DNA of 17,082 nucleotides, taken from assembly GCA_022712235.1 (NCBI GenBank), contig JALAGW010000356.1, positions 1 to 17,082 of the forward strand, written 5' to 3'. Both the position numbers and the translations under genes were made by a program. Shown piece by piece: positions 6,416 through 13,579 of this stretch (positions within the stretch are counted from its first letter, which is position 1; each line of letters opens with the position of its first letter). This DNA comes from Brevundimonas sp. (GTDB taxonomy: Bacteria > Pseudomonadota > Alphaproteobacteria > Caulobacterales > Caulobacteraceae). A model generated the notes under the pieces. It saw only the letters and a program-made list of their open reading frames with translations, was not told the DNA's origin and ran no database searches.

Positions 6416-7939
6416 ATGGGTACAGCTTGGATCGGCTGGGTTGCTGTGGGCATTTTGGCCGGATCAGCGCCGAACGCCCTTGCGGCGGTCTCCCAAGTTC
6501 AGGCCGCACCCCAAGAGGCGGCCCAAGGCGACGCTACAGTCGCTCTGACCTATGCGGCCGCTCAGCAACGTATTCGCTCCAACTCCAGTCTCGGTCGCGC
6601 TGCCGGCTATGGGATGCAGGCCGCCAGGGCCCAGGCGGATGTGGCTGCCGGGCTAAATCGGCCGACCGTAGCACTCGATGCTCAATTGATCCATTATCGC
6701 AAGACATTCGATCTCTCGCTGGGCGACACGCTGGACCGCGCACAGGCCGAGCTCGGCGCCGCCATTCCTGGGCTCATCGCGGACTTGCCCGGCGTGCCGG
6801 GTGACGTGTTGCAGAGTGTCGGTCAGCGGCTGGAAGCGGCGCTTCCCGAAATTTTCGCCGCCTTGCCGCAAGATGTCCGACTGCAGGTCGACGATACGAC
6901 CTTTCGCCCCACGGTGACGGCGCTCCAGCCGATCTATACCGGCGGCGCAATTCCAGCCTTACGACGAGCGGCAGCGGCCAATGTGGATCTGGCGCAGGCG
7001 AAGCAGCAGGAAGCGGTCAGTCTGGAGGACGTAAATCTGGCGCGGGCGTACTTTGGCCAGGTGTTGGCAGCCGAAGCGCTGAAGATCGCACGCGAGACCC
7101 GTGACGGCTTCGATCTGCATTTGCGCAACGCTCGACTGTTGGAATCGCAAGGCGTGCTCAGCCACGCCCAGACGCTTCAGGTCGAAGTCGCCCGCGATGC
7201 GGCTCAGCGGCAGGTCAACAGGGCCGAACTGGAGCACGACAACGCTATGGCGTCCCTCGCCAGGGTTGTTGACACCAATGGCCCCGTCGTTCCAACCACG
7301 CCCCTGTTCGTAAACCGTGACCCAATCGGTCCAGCCGGCGTGTTTCTTGACCAGGCAAGCCAGACGAACGCTCGCCTTGCGCAGGCTCAAGCCGGGCGCG
7401 ATCTGGCCGAGGCGGGCGCCGATCTCGCGGCGTCACGAATGAAGCCGTCCGTCTATGCATTCGGAACCTACAACCTGAACCCAGACGACGCTCTGCCGAC
7501 CGAGCCGGATTGGGCGGTTGGGATCGGCGCCCGTTACACTCTGATTTCGACGGTGGATCGACGACGCATGCTGGGCGCAGCGCGCGCTCAGGCCTCGGCT
7601 GCTGCGGAGGTGGAACGACAGGCCCGAGACGACGCCCGATTGCTGGTCACGCGAGCGTATAATCAGGCAGAGTTGGCGCGTCGTCAGTTTCTGAGCATGG
7701 ACAGCAGCCTAGAGGCCGCCAGCGAGAATCTTAGAGTTCAGGAGGTTGGGTTCCGTGAAGGCGAGGCCACAGCCGCCTCGGTCGTGGACGCCCGCAATCT
7801 TCTGGGGGCCGCGCGTTTGCAACGCGCAGCAGCAGCTTACGAATATGATCTCAGCCTGGCCGCCTTGCTGGCGGCGTCGGGAAGCGATCTGACCTTGAAC
7901 GACTATCTGCAACGCGAAGACCGGATAAGCGCGCCATGA
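6416..7939 (+). CDS. TolC-family outer-membrane factor
   Basis: A 507-residue outer-membrane channel subunit that would form the trimeric exit duct of the exporter encoded with it. The N-terminus (WIGWVAVGILAGSAPNALA) looks like a signal peptide but lacks the usual basic residues; an in-frame stop at 6398 rules out an earlier start. Two OEP repeats are visible: long alanine/glutamine-rich helices (residues about 45-80 and 180-290) around strands near 84-95 and 162-173 (FRPTVTALQPIYTGG), then a second copy with MKPSVYAFGTYN and a WAVGIGARYTL strand. The segment between the first pair of strands (about 96-160) is longer than usual and contains amphipathic, proline-broken stretches. GGGGTGA precedes the ATG. 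The stop overlaps the adaptor start (ATGA). Confidence 0.88.
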   Translation: MGTAWIGWVAVGILAGSAPNALAAVSQVQAAPQEAAQGDATVALTYAAAQQRIRSNSSLGRAAGYGMQAARAQADVAAGLNRPTVALDAQLIHYRKTFDLSLGDTLDRAQAELGAAIPGLIADLPGVPGDVLQSVGQRLEAALPEIFAALPQDVRLQVDDTTFRPTVTALQPIYTGGAIPALRRAAAANVDLAQAKQQEAVSLEDVNLARAYFGQVLAAEALKIARETRDGFDLHLRNARLLESQGVLSHAQTLQVEVARDAAQRQVNRAELEHDNAMASLARVVDTNGPVVPTTPLFVNRDPIGPAGVFLDQASQTNARLAQAQAGRDLAEAGADLAASRMKPSVYAFGTYNLNPDDALPTEPDWAVGIGARYTLISTVDRRRMLGAARAQASAAAEVERQARDDARLLVTRAYNQAELARRQFLSMDSSLEAASENLRVQEVGFREGEATAASVVDARNLLGAARLQRAAAAYEYDLSLAALLAASGSDLTLNDYLQREDRISAP

Positions 7940-8997
7940 GCGAGACGCCTCCCTTTGCCGATGCCCCGACAAACGGTGCGCCGACCATCGCGGCCAGTCG
8001 TACATCTGCACGGCGCCGTATTCTGCCTGTGATCGTGGGCGTCGGCCTCGTACTGCTGATCGGCTTCATCATCGTGGGCCTCTTCCTCGCGGCCCGTCCT
8101 GCCAGGGATCAAGTTCAGGGCATGGTCGAGGCGGAGACCTTCACTGTTGCGACCAAGGTGCCCAGTCGCGTGGAGCGCTTCCTGGCTTCAGAGGGCGATC
8201 AGGTGAAGGCAGGTCAAGAGTTGGCTCTGATGAGCAGCCCGGAGGTTGCAGCAAAGGAGGCTCAGGCCCGGGCCTTGCTTCAGTCGAGTGAGGCCATTCA
8301 GTCGATGAGCCGCGAAGGCGCTCGCCGCGAGGATGTGCAGTCGGTCGAGTCCGTCTGGCGCGCCGCGCAGGCGACGGCTCGTTTGGCGGACCAGACTGCG
8401 CGGCGGGCGGAGAACCTGTTCGCCGAAGGCGTGATTTCCGCCCAACGCCGTGACGAAGCCGTGGCCGCTCGCGCTGCTACAGCCTCGCAGTCCGAAGCCG
8501 CCCGTCAGCAGTATCTGAAGGCGTTGGCAGGGACACGGCCGCAGGAAAAATCCGTTGCCGACGCCAATGTGCAAGGCGCGCAGGCCGCCGTCGCCGAGGT
8601 CCAAAGCCTCCAAAGTGAGACACGACTGCTTGCTCCAAACGACGGCGAAGTTGCGGAGCGTTTCGCCAATGTCGGCGAGCTCGTGCTCACGGGCGTGCCA
8701 GTCTTCACAATCGTGGACATCGGCGACCCTTGGGTTACGTTCAGTGTGCGCGAGGATCAGTTTCGCGATCTGAAAATCGGCGCGATCGTGCGTGGCGACG
8801 TGCCCGCACTCGGCCTCGCTGACGTGGCCTTCCGGATCACCGCCATCAATCCTCAAGGCGAGTTCGCCACTTGGCGCTCAACCCGGCAGTCCAGCGGCTA
8901 TGACGTGCGAAGCTTTCAGGTCAAGGCCAAGCCTGTTCGACCCGTCAACGGCCTGAGGCCTGGCATGAGCGTGCTGTTCGATTGGTCCGCACGGTGA
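7936..8997 (+). CDS. HlyD/EmrA-type periplasmic adaptor (membrane fusion protein)
   Basis: A 353-residue adaptor that should link the inner-membrane permease to the outer-membrane channel. A cytoplasmic tail of 28 residues is followed by one membrane anchor (about 29-52). The first half of a lipoyl-type domain follows (GMVEAETFTVATKVPSRVER, ending about 104), then a coiled-coil hairpin of about 120 residues (105-228). The second lipoyl half (RLLAPNDGEVAERFANVGEL, 229-260) and a beta-barrel domain with WVTFSVREDQF come next. The C-terminal LRPGMSVLFDW is typical of the family. Both ends overlap neighbouring genes by four bases, so all three proteins are likely made in step. The closest described relatives work with ABC-2 permeases (the YhiI type). 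Confidence 0.9.
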   Translation: MSETPPFADAPTNGAPTIAASRTSARRRILPVIVGVGLVLLIGFIIVGLFLAARPARDQVQGMVEAETFTVATKVPSRVERFLASEGDQVKAGQELALMSSPEVAAKEAQARALLQSSEAIQSMSREGARREDVQSVESVWRAAQATARLADQTARRAENLFAEGVISAQRRDEAVAARAATASQSEAARQQYLKALAGTRPQEKSVADANVQGAQAAVAEVQSLQSETRLLAPNDGEVAERFANVGELVLTGVPVFTIVDIGDPWVTFSVREDQFRDLKIGAIVRGDVPALGLADVAFRITAINPQGEFATWRSTRQSSGYDVRSFQVKAKPVRPVNGLRPGMSVLFDWSAR

Positions 8998-11282
8998 GAC
9001 GCCTCGCGGCCGTCTTCGTGTCGGCCGTTCGGGACGAGGCGCGCGTCCTGATGACCCGACCGTGGGACGCGTTCGTCGCCTTTGGCCTGCCGCTGATCCT
9101 GCTGATGGTCATTGCGGCGATGCTGGCCCCTGGAGTGATCCGTCAGGCCCCGGTCGCCGTGGTCGATCAGGACAATTCGGCTTTCAGCCGCGCCGCAATT
9201 CGCAACATGGAGGCGAGCCCCGGTGTTCGCGTGACCCATGCTCCGGCGACGATGATGGAGGCCATGGCCTTGATCCGACGGGGCAAGATTTACAGCGTCG
9301 CTCATTTCCCAGCAGATTTTTCTGACGGTGCGTTTCGTCGGCCGGAACAGGTGACCGTGTCGTTCAATGGCGCCTTCCAGACGGTCGGCGCCTTGTCGGC
9401 CTTGGGGCAGAGCGCGGCCATCGCATCAGCGGCCGGCCAGCCGTTGCAAGAACGCGCACGCCAGAGAGGATTGCCCGAAACCGCATTGCAACTCCCCGCT
9501 GTCCAAGTGTCGATCGTCGGCAACCCGCAACTCAGCTTCGAGCTTTTTCTCGGCGGACTTCTGGCGCCGGGGGTCCTTCATCTGCTGGCGGCTTGTTCCG
9601 CGGTGTTGGCGGTTGGTCGGCAAATGCAGGGCGGCTCCTTCAAACGCTTCAAGGCCGAGACCGGCGGCTTCACGACGACAGCTCTGATCGGGCGACTCAT
9701 TCCGCACGTCGTGATCTTCAGCCTGTGGGGGTTGGCCTGGATCGCCTGGCTCAGCGGCGTCCGGGGATGGGGTGTAGCAGGCTCTCTCCCTTTGCTGATC
9801 CTTGGCATACTCGCCTTGATGGCGGTGAGCGTTGTCTTATCGGCTTTTCTGGTCGCCGCGCTTGGCGAGGTGGATATGGCGTTCTCGGCCACCGCCATCT
9901 ACTCGGGTGCGGCTATCGCCTTTTCCAACGGCACTCTCCCGCTGGACCATGGGCCGCGCTTTGCCCGGATCTGGAGCGATATCCTTCCCTATACGCACTA
10001 TCTACGGCTGCAGACGGGTCAGCTGGTCACGGGGGCGGATTCAGCAGCGGCATGGCGAGACTTGATGATTCTGAGCGGCGTCACCGTGATCGGTCTGATC
10101 GTTTCGGCGCTTTTCATCCGGGTACGAGCGCGTCTTGTCCCCAAGCCGGAGAATTTGAACTTTCCGCTCCCGCAACAGGGCGTTATCGTCGCCTTCGCCG
10201 CGACGTTCCGGAACCTGCCGCGTGCGCGGCCGGTCAGCAGCCTGCTGATCCTGGCCGTCGTCCTTTACGCCTTTTACTATCCGGCCGCCTATGCCGGACA
10301 GGCCGCGACGGGACTGCCCATCGCCATAGCGACACCGACGCAGACAGCGCTGACGCGCACTCTTGTCGAAGACCTGAATGCTTCGCGCGAGATCGAGGTC
10401 GCCGCCGTGATTTCATCCCCTGCTGAGGGCTTTGAACTGATGCGGCGCGGCGTTGTCGACGGGGTCGTCGTCCTGCCTCAGCGTTTTGAGGCCGATCTGT
10501 TGAGGGGGGTGCCGACGGGCGTGGCCATCTGGCTCAACGGCGGTTATCTGGTTCGTGTCACAGCGGTCGGCAAAGCCGTCGCCGCCGCAACAGCGCAGGT
10601 CGCCGAGGCGCAGTTGAAAGGGCTGCCTGATATCGCCCGCGCCGTCAGATTGGCGCCGACCCTGAAGCAGGTTTCCCTCTTCAACCCGACGGAGGGCTAC
10701 GGCGGTTACGCCGTGCCGGCGGTCAGTCTTATCATCTTGCAGCAGACGCTATTGCTGGGAGCCGGCGTGATCACAGCCGTGCGTCGAGAAACCGGCGCGG
10801 CTAGGCTGAAACGCAGCGCGCGCTTGGGTCTGTGGCTGGCGCTTACGGCGATTGGGACAGCCTCCAGTCTCTTCTATTTCGGTTTCGTGTTCTGGTTTCA
10901 GGACTATCCCCGCGCAGGCAACCTCATCGGCGTCCTACTGCTGGCGCCCATATTTTCAGCGGCGGTCGCCGCTGTGGGTCTGCTTCTAGGCGCGCTTTTC
11001 GATCGCCATGAACGGGTCTTGCAGGTTCTGGTCGGCACTTCCGCGCCCTTGTTCTTCCTGTCAGGCGCTGCGTGGCCGCATTTCATGATGCCTGAAGGTC
11101 TCGTCTGGCTCGCGCATTTTTCACCGTCCACCGCTGCCGTTCAGGCCTTTGTTCGCCTGAACGCCATGGGCGCCAGCCTTTCAGAAGTCTCAGGTTTGGC
11201 AGCCATTTTGACAGGCCTTGCCTTCGTCTATGGCGGCCTGTGGGTGGTGCGTGGACCAGCGCGTTCTGACCTGCGTCGATGA
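8994..11282 (+). CDS. Fused double ABC-2 type permease, no ATPase domain
   Basis: A 762-residue inner-membrane protein built from two ABC-2 (YhhJ/YbhR-like) permease halves in tandem. Half 1: a first helix (26-45), a periplasmic domain (about 50-180), then five helices to about 376. Half 2 repeats the plan: helix at 413-433, periplasmic domain to about 570 ending FNPTEGYGGYAVPAV, then helices to the end. The two periplasmic domains align by eye (AVVDQDNSAFSRAAIRNMEA with IATPTQTALTRTLVEDLNAS; MALIRRGKIYSVAHFPADF with ELMRRGVVDGVVVLPQRF), so it arose by duplication and fusion. No Walker A or ABC signature exists in it or in the neighbours. The GTG at 8994 overlaps the adaptor stop (GTGA), matching the operon's style; a TTG at 8982 would add four residues. 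Confidence 0.88.
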   Translation: MRRLAAVFVSAVRDEARVLMTRPWDAFVAFGLPLILLMVIAAMLAPGVIRQAPVAVVDQDNSAFSRAAIRNMEASPGVRVTHAPATMMEAMALIRRGKIYSVAHFPADFSDGAFRRPEQVTVSFNGAFQTVGALSALGQSAAIASAAGQPLQERARQRGLPETALQLPAVQVSIVGNPQLSFELFLGGLLAPGVLHLLAACSAVLAVGRQMQGGSFKRFKAETGGFTTTALIGRLIPHVVIFSLWGLAWIAWLSGVRGWGVAGSLPLLILGILALMAVSVVLSAFLVAALGEVDMAFSATAIYSGAAIAFSNGTLPLDHGPRFARIWSDILPYTHYLRLQTGQLVTGADSAAAWRDLMILSGVTVIGLIVSALFIRVRARLVPKPENLNFPLPQQGVIVAFAATFRNLPRARPVSSLLILAVVLYAFYYPAAYAGQAATGLPIAIATPTQTALTRTLVEDLNASREIEVAAVISSPAEGFELMRRGVVDGVVVLPQRFEADLLRGVPTGVAIWLNGGYLVRVTAVGKAVAAATAQVAEAQLKGLPDIARAVRLAPTLKQVSLFNPTEGYGGYAVPAVSLIILQQTLLLGAGVITAVRRETGAARLKRSARLGLWLALTAIGTASSLFYFGFVFWFQDYPRAGNLIGVLLLAPIFSAAVAAVGLLLGALFDRHERVLQVLVGTSAPLFFLSGAAWPHFMMPEGLVWLAHFSPSTAAVQAFVRLNAMGASLSEVSGLAAILTGLAFVYGGLWVVRGPARSDLRR

Positions 11283-11587
11283 CGTCGGGCGCGAACAAAT
11301 CAGTTAGCTAGAGAGAAACAAACTCTATCTCGACATCGAAAGGGATGGTGACACTGCGGATGTCGGATCCTATCGCGCTTTGGCTGACGTTCGCGCTATC
11401 CATCGAAGCTGAACTGTTCAAACATCGGCGACGGGCTTAGAGCAGAACTCAGCAAGCAACCAGTAACCAAACCCACGTCGAGCTTCTAAGTCGCGTTCTT
11501 GCAACGCCGACAGTGGCCGCTTCTGGCGCATCAGCGTTGTTTGGAGCGTATCTTGAGGAGGGGGGGTGTTGATCGTGGGAGGTGGCC
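11283..11587. other. 305-base spacer between exporter operon and recombinase
   Basis: No convincing gene. The only short frame with hydrophobic character (11345-11440, 31 codons) has no spaced ribosome-binding site. The region holds a degenerate inverted structure at 11502-11539 (CAACGC ... GCGTTG arms around a GTGGCCGCTTCTGGCGC core) that may be a decayed copy of the palindromic repeat seen elsewhere. The last 20 bases carry the recombinase ribosome-binding site. Confidence 0.5.
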
Positions 11588-12214
11588 ATGAGCCAGCCCG
11601 ATCTGTTTCGTTTACCCCACAAACCCTGGAACGCTGGTCGAATGACCGGTGCGAAGGCCCCACTTAAGCCAAAGCACATCTGGGCGATCCGTCAGAACCT
11701 GAAGTCCGTTGGATCGACACGAGATCTCGCGATGTTCAACATCGCATTGGACGCCAAGCTGCGGGGCTGTGATCTGGTAAAACTCCGTCTGGGCGATATT
11801 GCTCAAGGCGGCGTCATTTGGCAGCGGTCGACGATCATCCAGCAGAAGACCGGTCGGCCCGTGCCGTTCGAGATCACGGAGGCCGCGAGGGAAGCTCTGG
11901 CTCACTGGTTGGAGCTCCGAGGAAGACGGCGTGACGACTGGCTGTTCCCCAGCCGCAGCCGGGATGGAGAGCACATATGCACCAGGCAGTACGCCCGGCT
12001 GGTCGATACCTGGGTGAGAATGATCGACCTGAATCCCAGCGCCTATGGCACCCATAGCCTTAGACGGACCAAGGTGGCCTTGATCTATAAGAAGACCGGA
12101 AACCTACGCGCCTGCCAGCTCCTTCTCGGGCACGGAAAGCTCGAGAGCACCGTTAGGTATCTCGGCATCGAAGTCGACGACGCGCTGGAGATTTCAGAGC
12201 AGATCGACCTCTGA
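11588..12214 (+). CDS. Compact tyrosine recombinase/integrase
   Basis: A 208-residue site-specific recombinase of the phage-integrase class, cutting and rejoining DNA through a tyrosine. The whole catalytic set is present: Arg59 (AKLRGCDLVKLR), Lys87 (QQKTGRPVPFE), His156 and Arg159 (GTHSLRRTK), His182 (LLLGHGKLESTVRYLG) and nucleophile Tyr191. The separate N-terminal SAM-like core-binding domain of typical 300-400-residue integrases is absent; only about 25 residues precede the catalytic fold. Short relatives of this kind are widespread in alphaproteobacterial genomes. ATG at 11588 follows GGGAGG by six bases, preferred over the GTG at 11582. No att-like repeat pair was found around it, so it may be a resident or orphan enzyme. 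Confidence 0.9.
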   Translation: MSQPDLFRLPHKPWNAGRMTGAKAPLKPKHIWAIRQNLKSVGSTRDLAMFNIALDAKLRGCDLVKLRLGDIAQGGVIWQRSTIIQQKTGRPVPFEITEAAREALAHWLELRGRRRDDWLFPSRSRDGEHICTRQYARLVDTWVRMIDLNPSAYGTHSLRRTKVALIYKKTGNLRACQLLLGHGKLESTVRYLGIEVDDALEISEQIDL

Positions 12215-12252
12215 GCAGGCTTGGGGCGGCCCGCCGTAAAGCGGACTGCCCT

Positions 12253-12280
12253 ATGTCTCAGAACTGTGGAAAGCGGACGT
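12253..12280. repeat. Palindromic intergenic repeat, copy A
   Basis: Shares the core TGTGGAAAGCGGACGT with copy B (GGTGGAAAGCGGACGC), and the left arm ATGTCT pairs with the right arm GGACGT when G-T pairs are allowed. It runs into the stop codon of the minus-strand membrane protein gene. A further AAAGCGGAC lies 32 bases upstream at 12238-12246. Confidence 0.55.
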
Positions 12281-12582
12281 CACCACCAAACGACGGCGAT
12301 CAGCGTAGCACAATAGAGGAAGAGGGCTGGCAGGGTCGCAACCGACGACCACATCATCCTGCCTCTCGAAGCCAATTGGAAACCCAATACTGGGCTTCCG
12401 AGCAGAACAGCTGTGATGGTCGTTATTCCGGCAAATGCACCGTATTCAGCCGTGCTGAATGTCCATAACCCGGCGATCAAGCACCAGAACGTAGCCAACA
12501 CTCCCCCTAACGCCGTGGCCACTATCGAGAAAACTGCGGGTGCCTTGGCCCACCGATCTACGTCGGGGAGTGCGGACGACAT
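12280..12582 (-). CDS. Small three-helix membrane protein, unknown
   Basis: A 100-residue protein I do not recognise. Three clear membrane helices: about 14-41 (APAVFSIVATALGGVLATFW), 47-72 (YGAFAGITTITAVLLGSPVLG) and 76-100 (the last ends in Val-Trp-Trp with no tail). One or two basic residues sit between helices 2 and 3 (ASRGRMMW), and the N-terminus has a short charged lead (PDVDRWAK). AAGGAA lies about 8 bases before the ATG at 12582. It converges with the recombinase and diverges from the ArsR/SdpI-like pair. It looks less GC-rich than the flanking genes, which fits a recently acquired gene. Topology suggests a small accessory or immunity-type membrane protein, but this is a guess. Confidence 0.65.
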   Translation of the reverse strand: MSSALPDVDRWAKAPAVFSIVATALGGVLATFWCLIAGLWTFSTAEYGAFAGITTITAVLLGSPVLGFQLASRGRMMWSSVATLPALFLYCATLIAVVWW

Positions 12583-12614
12583 CTGGATTTCCTTGCCAGC
12601 TAGCCGTTACACAA

Positions 12615-12635
12615 GCAGACGCCGTGAGCGTCTGC
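12615..12635. other. Perfect hairpin, competes with repeat copy B
   Basis: GCAGACGC-CGTGA-GCGTCTGC is an 8-bp perfect stem with a five-base loop in the divergent space between the membrane protein and ArsR genes. Its right arm overlaps the left arm of repeat copy B, so the two hairpins cannot form at once. No T-run follows. Confidence 0.6.
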
Positions 12636-12657
12636 AACGGGTGGAAAGCGGACGCTC
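12626..12657. repeat. Palindromic intergenic repeat, copy B
   Basis: GAGCGTC at 12626-12632 pairs with GACGCTC at 12651-12657. The stem extends inward to ten pairs (GAGCGTCTGC with GCGGACGCTC, one G-T pair), leaving the 12-base loop AACGGGTGGAAA. This is the best preserved copy of the repeat. Confidence 0.65.
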
Positions 12658-12726
12658 AAACGGGTCTGAGATCACTGCTGGCGGTAAACGGATGATCCTT
12701 GGCTATGGCCATGATCATCATCCCTG

Positions 12727-12755
12727 TTGACGACGATTAGACGATTAGCTAATGA
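12727..12755 (+). promoter_or_regulatory. Promoter and operator of the ArsR/SdpR-like gene
   Basis: TTGACG at 12727-12732 and TAATGA at 12750-12755 are 17 bases apart, a near-consensus sigma-70 type pair. Between and over them lie a tandem ACGATTAG ACGATTAG (12733-12748) and the perfect palindrome ATTAGCTAAT (12744-12753), a likely operator for the repressor encoded just downstream. Transcription would start within a few bases of the ATG at 12763. Confidence 0.6.
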
Positions 12756-12762
12756 TCACAAC

Positions 12763-13056
12763 ATGAGTTCGGTCTTCAAAGCCCTTTCGGATCCCACGCG
12801 TCGCCGCGTCCTTCAGATGCTGCGTGCGGGCCCGCTGAGCGCCGGTGCGATCAGCGATCAGTTCGACGTGTCTAAGCCGACCATGTCGGCGCACTTCGCC
12901 GTGCTGAAAGAGGCTGACCTAGTTCAGACGGAGAAGGCCGGCAAGGCCGTCATCTATCATCTGAAGCTCTCGGTGCTGGAAGACGCGCTGCTGGGCTTCG
13001 TCAACTCTTTCGAGCCGAGTGTCGGGACTCCGGCCGCCAAGGACACAGCGAAATGA
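12763..13056 (+). CDS. ArsR/SdpR-type winged-helix repressor
   Basis: A 97-residue DNA-binding repressor of the ArsR superfamily, closest in pattern to SdpR of Bacillus: MSSVFKALSDPTRRRVLQML, then the helix-turn-helix SAGAISDQFDVSKPTMSAHF (26-45) and the wing LVQTEKAGKAVIYHLK. The metal-binding cysteines of true ArsR/SmtB sensors are absent, so metal sensing is unlikely. A longer reading frame begins at a TTG at 12727, but that TTG is part of the probable -35 element; ATG at 12763 matches family N-termini. No ribosome-binding site precedes it, suggesting a leaderless mRNA. Its stop overlaps the next start (ATGA), as in the SdpR-SdpI arrangement. Confidence 0.85.
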   Translation: MSSVFKALSDPTRRRVLQMLRAGPLSAGAISDQFDVSKPTMSAHFAVLKEADLVQTEKAGKAVIYHLKLSVLEDALLGFVNSFEPSVGTPAAKDTAK

Positions 13057-13424
13057 ACAAGGATCTGATCAAGAGCCTGATGGTGGCCGGAGGGCTGATC
13101 GCCGTGGCGCTCGCCGCCACCTCAACTCGATCGATGGGCCTCATCGACGGCGATGCCGTGACCCGACTGGTCATGGGGGCCACCGGGCTGATGCTTGTCT
13201 GGTATGGCAACAGAATGCCCAAGACCCTCGTGCCGGCGGCAAAGGCGCGCCAGGTCCAACGCGTCGGAGGCTGGTCCATGGTTCTGAGCGGCTTGATCTA
13301 CGCCGGGCTTTGGGCGTTCGCGCCGCTTGACCTCGCTTTCACGGCCGGTTGCGCGGTGGTGGTCGCTGGCCTGGTCGTGACCATCGGCTACTGCCTGTCG
13401 CTGCGACGCAAGGCGGTCGCCTGA
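13053..13424 (+). CDS. SdpI-like small membrane protein
   Basis: A 123-residue inner-membrane protein with about four helices (8-23, 37-52, 75-92, 97-117). The segment GLMLVWYGNRMPK, followed about ten residues later by RVGGWSMVLSGLIY, echoes the SdpI family pattern (a GN..PK loop after a helix, then an arginine-containing start of the next helix). It lacks the longer N-terminal part of Bacillus SdpI. In Bacillus, SdpI gives immunity to the SdpC toxin and tethers the repressor SdpR when toxin is bound. The gene order and coupling here are the same, so a repressor/sensor pair is plausible, but no SdpC-like toxin is visible and the match is distant. Confidence 0.65.
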   Translation: MNKDLIKSLMVAGGLIAVALAATSTRSMGLIDGDAVTRLVMGATGLMLVWYGNRMPKTLVPAAKARQVQRVGGWSMVLSGLIYAGLWAFAPLDLAFTAGCAVVVAGLVVTIGYCLSLRRKAVA

Positions 13425-13481
13425 AGCGCCGAACGAGTCCTACAACGTGTCGCTAGCCAGTGACCACAGGCCTGTCCGCCT

Positions 13482-13497
13482 GATCGCGCCCGCGATC
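13482..13497. other. Inverted repeat after the SdpI-like gene
   Basis: GATCGCG-CC-CGCGATC is a perfect 7-bp inverted repeat with a two-base centre, in the 155-base gap before the TraB/GumN gene. The centre is too small for a comfortable RNA loop, so it looks more like a DNA-binding dyad than a terminator. Confidence 0.4.
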
Positions 13498-13521
13498 GAC
13501 TGACCCAACTTTTCCCCTTCC

Positions 13522-13555
13522 TCGATCTCACGCGCGGACTGATCCGCGTGATCGA
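13522..13555 (+). other. Long imperfect hairpin before the TraB/GumN gene
   Basis: TCGA, TCACGC and GGA on the left pair with TCC, GCGTGA and TCGA on the right around a CTGA loop, giving 13 pairs interrupted by two small bulges. It ends 24 bases before the likely start codon and would lie in the 5' leader. It could terminate the upstream operon or regulate the gene. Confidence 0.4.
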
Positions 13556-13579
13556 TCCCTCATGCCCGGAGATCATCCC

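Noticed and set aside
6270..6548. 92-codon plus-strand frame before the outer-membrane-factor gene
   Set aside because: It runs into the outer-membrane-factor gene in another frame and its end is a basic shadow sequence; no ribosome-binding site supports it.
11345..11440. 31-codon frame with a hydrophobic middle in the spacer before the recombinase
   Set aside because: The purine run touches the ATG with no spacing, there is no coupling to a neighbour, and the length is within chance expectation.
4851..12214. Idea that 5-12 kb is an island inserted at the tRNA-Arg by the recombinase
   Set aside because: No duplicate of the tRNA 3' end was found in the window, and the recombinase lies over 6 kb from the tRNA with ordinary genes between.
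12238..12653. The three AAAGCGGAC words as a CRISPR array or iteron origin
   Set aside because: Spacing is irregular (32 and 375 bases), the word is only nine bases, and no cas or replication gene is near.
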